From: a bacterium
GTDB lineage: Bacteria > Myxococcota_A > UBA9160 > SZUA-336
Reading direction: 5' to 3'
NCBI GenBank assembly: GCA_024226335.1
Contig: JAAELY010000478.1
Location: 1-35,409 of the forward strand
DNA: 35,409 bases
Shown here: piece after piece, positions 16,999 through 23,939 of the stretch
Position numbering within the stretch: position 1 is the first letter of the stretch
Layout of the letters: the number at the start of each line of letters is the position of its first letter
Notes under the pieces: model-generated
What the model was told of the DNA's origin: nothing
Databases searched by the model: none
The model's input: the letters and a program-made list of their open reading frames with translations, nothing else
Position numbers and translations under genes: made by a program

Positions 16999-17679
16999 TC
17001 AGTCGCCGCCAGATTCAGGCTGACTGTGTCCGATGTGGTTTGCCAGGACGTGAACCAGCCAGCTGCGAAAACGCTCCGGCATCGCAGCGCGGTTTTCGGG
17101 ATCGACGCTCCGATCGACGATCTCACCGACGACCGCATCTCCCAGTAGCGCAGTCGCCCCCAGGCGGACCACGAAATAGCTGTCCTCGAAGGTCGGCGCA
17201 GGCGAATCGTTCTCGGCAGCCCACTCGCTGCGGCGACGGTGCACGGCCTCGGTCACGTGGCGCAGCATGCTCTGTTCCACGGCCTCTGCTTGGTGCACAT
17301 CGGCTTGCATGGCCCGCCAGGCCAGAAGACGCGCATGCCCTGTACTGCCGAACTCCGAAAAGATTCGCTCGCAGATCCCGAGCACCGACTCTTCGGACTC
17401 GGTGCTCTCGAGGGCCGAGAGCAGATCCCGGTCCAGGTCTGCGATGGCTCGCGCGGCCAGAGCCTGGGTCAACCCATCGCGACTGCCGAAGTGGTGAAGA
17501 ATCGTGGGGTGGGAGATACCGGCGGCTTTCGCGATGTCCTGCAAGCGGACAGCCTCGGGTCCCCCCTCAGCCAGGCGCTCTTCCGCGGCGTCGAGGATGG
17601 CGGACTTGGCCTCTTCGGCGGTCCGGCGGCGCCTCGGGCCTGCGGAATCCGAGGTTCTTGTGCTCGTCTTGGGGCTCAT
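16999..17679 (-). CDS. TetR family transcriptional regulator
   Basis: A 226-residue TetR-type repressor. I start it at ATG 17679 (MSPKTSTRTSDSAG), although the frame is open to 17895, because the DNA-binding domain then sits at the usual place: RRRTAEEAKSAILDAAEERL at 17-36 and the helix-turn-helix LQDIAKAAGISHPTILHHF at about 46-64, followed by GSRDGL. The C-terminal ligand domain has no family-level signature I can name. A 35 bp palindrome ends 9 bases upstream of this start and is the obvious autoregulatory operator. Its target may also include the divergent short ORF. Ligand unknown. Confidence 0.92.
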   Translation of the reverse strand: MSPKTSTRTSDSAGPRRRRTAEEAKSAILDAAEERLAEGGPEAVRLQDIAKAAGISHPTILHHFGSRDGLTQALAARAIADLDRDLLSALESTESEESVLGICERIFSEFGSTGHARLLAWRAMQADVHQAEAVEQSMLRHVTEAVHRRRSEWAAENDSPAPTFEDSYFVVRLGATALLGDAVVGEIVDRSVDPENRAAMPERFRSWLVHVLANHIGHSQPESGGD

Positions 17680-17687
17680 TTTGAGAT

Positions 17688-17722
17688 TGACATTTCTGTA
17701 GATACTATATACAAATCTGTCA
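17688..17722. promoter_or_regulatory. 35 bp imperfect palindrome, TetR operator candidate
   Basis: The arms read TGACAnnTnTGTAnATA and its reverse complement around a central base at 17705, with 13 of 17 positions matching on each side. It lies between the TetR start codon (17679) and the divergent short ORF, in an AT-rich patch unlike the surrounding GC-rich DNA, as expected for an overlapping promoter and operator. The size is long for a single TetR dimer and would suit two dimers bound side by side, as with QacR. Repressor identity is inferred from position only. Confidence 0.7.
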
Positions 17723-17756
17723 GTAGGGTTTCGAAAGCCCGTACACCCTAGCAGGC

Positions 17757-17773
17757 CACCCGGCTTCCGGGTG
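17757..17773. other. Short GC hairpin
   Basis: CACCCGG and CCGGGTG pair perfectly around a CTT loop, 36 bases upstream of the 56-codon ORF start. It could be a leader hairpin affecting that ORF, or an early pause site. No T tract follows. Confidence 0.35.
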
Positions 17774-17808
17774 AGCTGGTTCGGGGTGAGGCGGGCCGGG
17801 AAGACACG

Positions 17809-17979
17809 ATGGCACAAGAGAATCGAGTCGAGTCCGTCTTCCAGTGCATGTTCGCCGAGGAACGCGTCCACTCGGCCCCCCCCCTGACCGTGCACGACGA
17901 AATCCAGCGGCTGTCTCGTATCCGTCTTCCCTTCAGATACGAGTCCGTCGATACGGCGCTGGCATCCGCGACTCCCTAA
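17809..17979 (+). CDS. Possible 56-residue protein divergent from TetR gene
   Basis: A plus-strand ORF from ATG 17809 to TAA 17979. It starts MAQENRVESVFQCMF and ends YESVDTALASATP; the composition (acidic and basic residues mixed, few Gly/Arg runs) looks more like a real protein than neighbouring chance frames. GGGAAG lies a few bases upstream as a weak ribosome site. I do not recognise a family; it might be the surviving N-terminus of a longer gene. Its position downstream of the candidate TetR operator makes it a possible repressor target. Confidence 0.4.
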   Translation: MAQENRVESVFQCMFAEERVHSAPPLTVHDEIQRLSRIRLPFRYESVDTALASATP

Positions 17980-18025
17980 GTCGTCCCTGATTCCCTCCTG
18001 TCGAGGACTGCCAGCGCCGTGATAT

Positions 18026-18083
18026 TCTCGTGAGGTAGCAACGCCATCCGCGGATCAGCGGGTGGCGTTGCTACCTCACGAGA
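18026..18083. repeat. Long perfect hairpin, 26 bp stem
   Basis: Bases 18026-18046 pair perfectly with 18063-18083 (21 bp). The stem continues through one T-G wobble (18047/18062) and four more G-C pairs to a six-base loop, GGATCA, at 18052-18057. There is no T tract on either side, so it is not a standard terminator. It lies between the 56-codon ORF and the sirtuin gene. It could be a small mobile inverted-repeat element, a bidirectional Rho-blocking or mRNA-stabilising hairpin, or the target of a specialised nuclease or transposase. No second copy was seen in this window. Confidence 0.85.
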
Positions 18084-18086
18084 CGG

Positions 18087-18100
18087 AATTCGCGCGAATT
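18087..18100. promoter_or_regulatory. 14 bp perfect palindrome before sirtuin gene
   Basis: AATTCGCGCGAATT is self-complementary. It starts 4 bases after the long hairpin and ends 55 bases before the sirtuin start codon. Its placement suits an operator for the sirtuin gene; the regulator is unknown. Confidence 0.35.
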
Positions 18101-18155
18101 TGGCGTCGCCCCCGGAAGACGACGTACTGTCGCGCACCGAACCTGAGCAGAGGCG

Positions 18156-18920
18156 ATGAACCCCGAGCAGACACAGGCCGTGCAAGTCTTACGCGCTTGG
18201 ATCGACGAAGCGCAGTCCGTCACGGTGTTGACCGGCGCGGGCATCTCGACCGATTCGGGCATTCCCGATTTCCGCGGCCCGCAAGGTCTTTGGACCAAGA
18301 ATCCGCAAGCCGAAAAAATGGCCACGCTTTCGCACTATATGTCGGATCCCGAAGTGCGCGAACGCGCCTGGCAGAGCCGGATCCAGATGGTCGGAACCGA
18401 ACGCCAGCCCAATTCCGGGCATTACGCCCTGGTCGAACTCGAGCGTCGCGGAAAGCTGAAGACACTCATCACGCAGAATGTCGACGGACTGCATCGGGCG
18501 GCTGGAAGCTCCCCGTCGATCTTGGTGGAGATTCACGGAACGGTTCGCGAGGTCACGTGCATGAGTTGCGGCGAACGCAGACCCATGCAATATGCGCTCG
18601 ACCGGGTGCGCGAGGGCGAGAAGGACCCGCCTTGCAGCAACTGCGGAGGCATTCTGAAATCCGCCACGATCTCGTTCGGACAGGGATTGGTGCAAGAGGA
18701 TCTGCTGCGCTCCGAAGAAGCCGCGAAGTCATGTGATCTGATCCTGGCAATAGGCACGACACTTGGCGTCTACCCGATCGCAGCCGTCGTGCCGATTGCA
18801 AAGAACTCGGGTGCTCGTGTGGTGATCGTGAACGGAGAAGCCACAGAGATGGATGAACTGGCCGATGCGCTGATCCGGGGTTCGATCGGCGAAGTTCTGC
18901 CGAGTATCTGTTCGGCTTGA
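18156..18920 (+). CDS. Sirtuin, NAD-dependent protein deacylase (CobB-type)
   Basis: A 254-residue SIR2-family enzyme that removes acyl groups from lysine using NAD+. The NAD site is TGAGISTDSGIPDFRG (26-41); ITQNVDGLH (105-113) and the catalytic His127 in VEIHGTV follow. The zinc knuckle has Cys135, Cys138, Cys160 and Cys163. SFGQGL replaces the commoner FGE.L. A C-terminal GTTLGVYPIAAVVP completes the Rossmann core. The Ala/Tyr-Arg pair that marks desuccinylases is not evident. AGAGG precedes the ATG. The gap to the DUF3604 gene is 46 bases, so the two may be cotranscribed. Confidence 0.94.
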   Translation: MNPEQTQAVQVLRAWIDEAQSVTVLTGAGISTDSGIPDFRGPQGLWTKNPQAEKMATLSHYMSDPEVRERAWQSRIQMVGTERQPNSGHYALVELERRGKLKTLITQNVDGLHRAAGSSPSILVEIHGTVREVTCMSCGERRPMQYALDRVREGEKDPPCSNCGGILKSATISFGQGLVQEDLLRSEEAAKSCDLILAIGTTLGVYPIAAVVPIAKNSGARVVIVNGEATEMDELADALIRGSIGEVLPSICSA

Positions 18921-18966
18921 TCAGCTCCGAACTCCGGTATCCGCACCTCAACTCCCAAGAGGACTC

Positions 18967-21234
18967 TTGATGATCCGATCGCTAGTTCTCGTTGTACTGG
19001 GGTTGGTCCTGATCAGTGTGGGATTGCTGGTCGGAATCCGCGACGGCGCCTTTGGCGTTCATTCGAACGCACGACGAGCGACACAGATGCCAGTACCCGA
19101 AGAACGGGTCACAGAACGAACAGAGTTTCGTGCGGCAGTTTCGAACTCGATGCGCGGTGCCGAAGCCAACGGAGGCACACAAATCCTGTTTGGAGACCTG
19201 CACGTACACACGACGTTCTCAGCTGATGCCTTCCAGCTTGCCATGCCGATTGCAGGCGGAGAAGGAGCCAAACCCGCTGCCGATGCTTGCGACTTTGCGC
19301 GCTTTTGCTCGGGTCTGGATTTCTGGGCGATCTCCGATCACGCCGAACAGCTCACGCCACGACACTGGTCTGAGACGATTGATGCCGTGCGACAGTGCGA
19401 TGCAATCGCAAGCGATCCCAACAATCCGGACCTGGTCTCGTTCCTGGGCTGGGAGTGGACCCAGATCGGAGAAACTCCCGAGACTCACTACGGTCACAAG
19501 AACATCATCCTGCGAGGACTGGAAGCCCGGGACATTCCCACTCGCCCGATCGGTGCGAGCGGACTTGCAGCCTCGTTCAGTCGCAATCGCAGTCCGCTGG
19601 CCAGCCGCGTCCTACCGTTGCTTTTAGACTGGCCGCACCGGCGCACCTACCTGGATCTGGCCCGCTATCAAGAGGATCTGCTCGCAATCGGCGACTGTGC
19701 CAGAGGCGTCGACGTACACGAACTACCGTCGGACTGCATGGAGGTCGCAGCCACTCCAGAGGAGTTGTTCGAAAAACTCGAACAGTGGGGAGTTGACGCA
19801 CTGGTCATTCCCCACGGCACGACCTGGGGCGAGTACACACCTCTGGGGCTGGACTTCGCGGACAAACTCACTCCTGCACAACACAATTCGGCTCGCGAGA
19901 AGCTGATCGAGGTGTACTCCGGTCACGGAAACGCTGAAGAGTATCGCTCCTGGCGCCACACCGACCTGGACGATGAGGGACGCGCCAGCTGTCCCGAACC
20001 TACCGATAATTTCCTGCCCTGTTGCTGGCGCGCGGGAGAGTTGATCGCGGAGCGCTGCGGAGAGATTTCTCCCGAAGCCTGCGGTGCACGGGTTCACGCC
20101 GCACGCCGCAATTTCCTGAACGCCGGGATCGAGGGCATGAGGACGGTTTCCGGTGCGACGGCCGAAGAGTGGCTCGGCTGTGGGTCGGATCGAACCCTGT
20201 TCAACCCCGCCGGACAGTACAGACCCGGGGGATCGGTACAGTACTCCCTGGCGATCTCCGGCCAGAAACAAAATGCCGACCCACTGCGCTATCGCTGGGG
20301 TTTCATCGCTTCGAGCGACACCCATCGCGCGCGTCCGGGCAATGGATACAAAGATCGGATGCGGCGTAGATACGCCGATATCGCAGGTGCACCTGATGAG
20401 CGCTTCAGTGGCCTGATTCCCGGCACCCGTGGCGAGCGATCTGCCAAATCCATACCAGCCGAACAACTAGCCGATGTTCCGCTTTTCGCGCGACCCGAGT
20501 TCGAGCGCCAGAGTTCGTACTTTTTGACCGGTGGGCTCGCAGCCGTACACTCGAAAGGTCGTGACCGGAACTCGATCTGGCAGGCCCTTCAGACACGCGA
20601 GGTGTACGGAACCTCGGGACCGAAGATTCTGCTCTGGTTCGATCTGCTCAACGGCCCCGACGGTCGGAAACCGATGGGGTCAGACGTTGCAATGCTCGAC
20701 GAACCGTGGTTTCGCGTGCGCGCGGCGGGTGCCCAGAAACAGAAACCCGGCTGCCCGGAACACGCAGAGCGCGCTCTTACGAGCGCTCGACTCGAACAGA
20801 TCTGCCGAGGCGAGTGCGACAACCCCGGAGATGATCGATACGTAATCACACGGATCGAGATCGTACGCATACGTCCGCAACTCGAAGCGAGCGAAGCGAT
20901 CCCACCACTGATCGAAGACCCCTGGTTGAAGCTCGCGTGCGACGGCGACAGTGAAGGCTGCGTGGTCGACTTTCGCGATCCCGAGTACATAAGTGGGAAG
21001 CGCGAGTTCATCTACTACGCACGTGCGATCCAGGAACCCAGCGCTGCGGTCAACGCTGCCGGAGAGCGCTGCGAGTACGACGAAGACGGCCGCTGCTTGC
21101 AGGTAAGTCCGTGTTACGGTGACTACCGGACGGATTTCGACGATGACTGCCTGGCCCCCAATGAAGAACGCGCATGGTCATCGCCGATCTACCTACGACC
21201 CGTTCGCGGCCCTGTTTCAAATGGAGAAATCTGA
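18967..21234 (+). CDS. DUF3604 family protein (PHP-like hydrolase fold)
   Basis: A 755-residue protein with an N-terminal signal anchor (residues 4-24), so the body is probably periplasmic. The DUF3604 core (PF12228) begins with ILFGDLHVHTTFSADAF (73-89), the metal-binding His-x-His of PHP-like enzymes. It continues with DFWAISDHAEQLTPRHWSE, GWEWTQIGETPETHYGHKN and the late ASSDTHRARPG. The set of His and Asp residues suggests a metal-dependent phosphoesterase-like site; substrate is unknown. At least four Cys pairs occur in the second half, consistent with export. The SDR start codon follows its stop by 3 bases. Confidence 0.9.
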   Translation: MMIRSLVLVVLGLVLISVGLLVGIRDGAFGVHSNARRATQMPVPEERVTERTEFRAAVSNSMRGAEANGGTQILFGDLHVHTTFSADAFQLAMPIAGGEGAKPAADACDFARFCSGLDFWAISDHAEQLTPRHWSETIDAVRQCDAIASDPNNPDLVSFLGWEWTQIGETPETHYGHKNIILRGLEARDIPTRPIGASGLAASFSRNRSPLASRVLPLLLDWPHRRTYLDLARYQEDLLAIGDCARGVDVHELPSDCMEVAATPEELFEKLEQWGVDALVIPHGTTWGEYTPLGLDFADKLTPAQHNSAREKLIEVYSGHGNAEEYRSWRHTDLDDEGRASCPEPTDNFLPCCWRAGELIAERCGEISPEACGARVHAARRNFLNAGIEGMRTVSGATAEEWLGCGSDRTLFNPAGQYRPGGSVQYSLAISGQKQNADPLRYRWGFIASSDTHRARPGNGYKDRMRRRYADIAGAPDERFSGLIPGTRGERSAKSIPAEQLADVPLFARPEFERQSSYFLTGGLAAVHSKGRDRNSIWQALQTREVYGTSGPKILLWFDLLNGPDGRKPMGSDVAMLDEPWFRVRAAGAQKQKPGCPEHAERALTSARLEQICRGECDNPGDDRYVITRIEIVRIRPQLEASEAIPPLIEDPWLKLACDGDSEGCVVDFRDPEYISGKREFIYYARAIQEPSAAVNAAGERCEYDEDGRCLQVSPCYGDYRTDFDDDCLAPNEERAWSSPIYLRPVRGPVSNGEI

Positions 21235-21236
21235 TC

Positions 21237-21980
21237 ATGGCAATTTCGGATCCGACAAGTTCGGCCATCGTGGTAGGCGTGGGACCAGAGTCCGGCCTCG
21301 GCGGTGCACTCTGCCGCCGCCTGGGGCGCGAAGGTCTACACGTATTCGTAGCCGGTCGAACGCCCGAGAACATTGAACGCGTGGCGGATTCGATCCGCAA
21401 AGACGGAGGCTCGGCAACTCCCGTGGTGACCGATGCTACCGTGGAAGAGGACGTGATTCGGCTCTTCGACGTGGCACAGGCTCAGGGTCCAGTTCTCGAA
21501 CTCGTGATCTACAACGCGGGCAACAACGCCTGGGGTAGCTTTGTCGAGATGGAAGCGGAGTTCTTCGAGAACATGTGGCGGGTCGGATGCTTCGGTGGAT
21601 TCCTGGTGGGTCGCGAGGCCGCGAGACGCCTGGCTCCACTGAAGAAGGGATCCGTGCTTTTCATGGGCGCGACCGCATCGCTGCGCGGCAGGCCCCCATT
21701 TACAGCCTTTGCCTCGGCAAAGGCAGGCCTGCGGGCGATTACCCAGGCCATGGCGCGCGAATTCGGCCCCCAGGGAATCCATGTTGCGCACGTCGTGATC
21801 GACGGCGCCGTCGACGGTGACAAGATCAACCGGAACCTTCCGGACTACGCGAAATCCAAGGGCGAGGACGGCATGCTCAATATCGAAGCCGTCTCCGACA
21901 CATTCTGGATGCTGCACAAGCAACATCGCAGCGCGTGGACCCTCGAACTCGACCTGCGTCCGTTCAAAGAGACGTTCTAG
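21237..21980 (+). CDS. SDR family protein with atypical active site
   Basis: A 247-residue short-chain dehydrogenase/reductase fold. The frame extends upstream, but ATG 21237 has GGAG 10 bases before it and gives the normal SDR N-terminus. The cofactor loop is GVGPESGLGG (14-23), a recognisable variant of GxxxGxG; YNAGN (92-96) is present. The active site is unusual: the YxxxK Tyr is Phe158 (FASAK, Lys162 kept) and the Ser position 13 residues earlier is Ala145. The following KAGLRAITQAMAREFGPQGIH is typical SDR. I recall relatives with the same FxxxK pattern, so this may be a conserved non-classical subfamily. Its stop overlaps the convergent hydrolase stop (CTAG). Confidence 0.88.
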   Translation: MAISDPTSSAIVVGVGPESGLGGALCRRLGREGLHVFVAGRTPENIERVADSIRKDGGSATPVVTDATVEEDVIRLFDVAQAQGPVLELVIYNAGNNAWGSFVEMEAEFFENMWRVGCFGGFLVGREAARRLAPLKKGSVLFMGATASLRGRPPFTAFASAKAGLRAITQAMAREFGPQGIHVAHVVIDGAVDGDKINRNLPDYAKSKGEDGMLNIEAVSDTFWMLHKQHRSAWTLELDLRPFKETF

Positions 21981-23038
21981 TCCGTCGGTTCACCGACTGG
22001 GAAGCAGTCCAGGATTTCGCGCATATACAAGTAGTTTCCACCGGCCTGGTCGGGCTCGGTTGCACCGTGGCGCACAACGATCACATCTCGCTCCGGTGAA
22101 AGCACGATGTACTGGCCGCGGTATCCGTTAGCGCTGAAAGTGCCGGTACCGTCGGTCGCAAGCCACCAATGCGCGCCGTACTCGCCCAGTTCGTTGGTCG
22201 GAGTCGGTGTGCGAGCATAGTCGACCCATCCTTCAGGAAGAAGTCGCTCACCTTCCCATATCCCATTGCGCAGGTAGAGGAGTCCGAACCGCGCAAAGTC
22301 CTCTGCACGCGCGAAAACGAAAGAGGACGCGACCCAGTTTCCGGCGTCGTCAAAGCGAGGATCCGCACTGCTCATGCCAATCCGGTCGAAAAGCCGGGAG
22401 TGCAGAAACCCGCGATACGCACTCGGGTCTCCACCGATCAGTCGACCGAGCAATGCCGCCAGAATATTCGTCGTTCCACTCGAGTACGGCCAGAAACTGC
22501 CGGGTGAATGCTCGAGGCTCTTGCTCTCAGCGTAGGCGGCTGCATCTGGCTTTCCGCTTCCGAATAGCATCTCGATTGCGTCCGAAGTCTCGGCGTCGAC
22601 GTAGTCTTCATTGAAACCCAGCCCACTGCTCATGCGAAGCAGCTGATCCACTGTGATTTGCCTACGTGGATCACTCTCATCCTGCCAGCCTGGCACCGCG
22701 GCAGGTGCCTGAACATCGAGCTTGCCGTCCCGAACCATCATGCCGAGGCAGGCGTGGAGCATGCTCTTGGCCATGCTCCAGGAGTAGAACGTCTCGTCGG
22801 CGTTCTTCCCCACTGCGTAGCGTTCGGCAACGAGTCGGCCGCGGTGGATGACCACTGTCGCGTGTGTCTCGCCTGTCGCCTGGACGTGTGGCGTGGCGAA
22901 CACGCGCGCCATCGTTCGCTCGAGTCGCTCGACGTCGACGTCTGGCCCCGGAGCCTCTCGAATCCACTGCTTCGTGGGCCACGGAACGCCGTCCGATTGG
23001 GGTGGAAGGGAAATCACTATACGGCCATGGTAGCCCAT
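21977..23038 (-). CDS. Serine hydrolase, beta-lactamase class C family
   Basis: A 353-residue serine hydrolase of the class C beta-lactamase / esterase / 6-aminohexanoate-dimer hydrolase superfamily. The SxxK nucleophile is Ser88-Met-Ala-Lys91 in SWSMAKSML. The second element is WPYSSGTTNILAALLG near residue 165, and GYRGQYIVLSPERDVIVVRHGA near the C-terminus holds the third motif (RHG). The usual Y-x-N is YSS here, as in the esterase-like branches. No signal peptide is seen, so it is probably cytoplasmic and unlikely to be a resistance enzyme. The start at 23038 has no clear ribosome site. Confidence 0.88.
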   Translation of the reverse strand: MGYHGRIVISLPPQSDGVPWPTKQWIREAPGPDVDVERLERTMARVFATPHVQATGETHATVVIHRGRLVAERYAVGKNADETFYSWSMAKSMLHACLGMMVRDGKLDVQAPAAVPGWQDESDPRRQITVDQLLRMSSGLGFNEDYVDAETSDAIEMLFGSGKPDAAAYAESKSLEHSPGSFWPYSSGTTNILAALLGRLIGGDPSAYRGFLHSRLFDRIGMSSADPRFDDAGNWVASSFVFARAEDFARFGLLYLRNGIWEGERLLPEGWVDYARTPTPTNELGEYGAHWWLATDGTGTFSANGYRGQYIVLSPERDVIVVRHGATEPDQAGGNYLYMREILDCFPVGEPTD

Positions 23039-23150
23039 GCTTGGTCGAAGCGGGCCGGGAGTCCTCGATCTTGGATTTGGAACTCTATGACCGTCGCACT
23101 GCTAAAGGGAGGGAAGCGCGGAGTCGAAGCGCCAAGAGAAGGGTACCGCT

Positions 23151-23939
23151 ATGTCTCCGACCCGTGTCCTAATCCTGATCGTCTTTCCCGCCATCGCGGG
23201 GCTCTGGATTCACTTCAGCGTGAACCGGGTCCCAGAGGAAACATGGGTCGAAGGAAGTTGCAAGCTCGACCTCGATGACATGAGCGAAACACCACCCGTC
23301 GGCGCTTCAAACCAGTGGGGGCAACACACGCCCAGGCGCGTCAGCGAGGCCTATCCCGCCGAAACGACACTACGACGCTCCCTGCCCGGTAACTCATTTC
23401 TGGATTCCCATTCCAGCCTGATCGGCAGCGTGGAGATCGGCGAGCGAGTCTTCGTGGCTCCGTTTGCGTCGATTCGCGCGGGCCATGAGTTTCCGGTGCG
23501 CATCGGCGACCGTTCAAACGTGCAGGATGGAGCCGTCGTCCATGCACTGGGTGCATCCGCAGAAAAAGGCTACGAGATCGACGGACGAACCTTCGCAGTG
23601 TACCTGGGCAACCGAGTCTCGGTATCTGCTCAGGCAATGATTCACGGGCCAGCCTGGATCGAAGACGACGTATTCATCGGCATGCAGTCACTCGTCTCTC
23701 ACTCGCGAATCGGAGTGGGTAGTGTCATCGAACCTGCTGCGAGAGTCATCGGTGTCGAAATTCCGCCCGGCCGCTACGTCTCGGCCGGTTCACTCGTAAG
23801 CACTCAGGAGATGGCCAATAGCCTGCCGCGGATCACCTTTTCGTACGACCTTCACGGGATCAATCGAGAGGTCGTGAGCCTGAATACTCAACTAGCGGAG
23901 AGCGGTGGAACTGACGCCGCAGCGGCCCGGAAGCACTAG
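23151..23939 (+). CDS. Gamma-class carbonic anhydrase-like protein, one metal ligand missing
   Basis: A 262-residue left-handed beta-helix protein closely matching Cam-type gamma carbonic anhydrases: ASIRAGHEFPVRIGDRSNVQ, QDGAVVHAL, VSVSAQAMIHGP, DDVFIGMQSLV, GRYVSAGSLV. An N-terminal signal anchor (residues 5-24) suggests a periplasmic location. Of the three zinc/iron ligands, His131 and His165 are present, but the second ligand, five residues before His165, is Ala160 (codon GCT, 23628-23630). The acidic loop of Cam is also changed: Arg109 is kept, the Asp-Glu pair is Gly-His, and the residue after HAL is Gly. AAGGG lies upstream of the ATG. The kinase gene follows with no gap, so the two are probably coexpressed. 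Confidence 0.87.
   Translation: MSPTRVLILIVFPAIAGLWIHFSVNRVPEETWVEGSCKLDLDDMSETPPVGASNQWGQHTPRRVSEAYPAETTLRRSLPGNSFLDSHSSLIGSVEIGERVFVAPFASIRAGHEFPVRIGDRSNVQDGAVVHALGASAEKGYEIDGRTFAVYLGNRVSVSAQAMIHGPAWIEDDVFIGMQSLVSHSRIGVGSVIEPAARVIGVEIPPGRYVSAGSLVSTQEMANSLPRITFSYDLHGINREVVSLNTQLAESGGTDAAAARKH

Noticed and set aside
21977-23038. Antibiotic-resistance beta-lactamase
   Set aside because: The SxxK fold is right, but there is no signal peptide and the Y-x-N motif is YSS; an esterase or amidase role is more likely.
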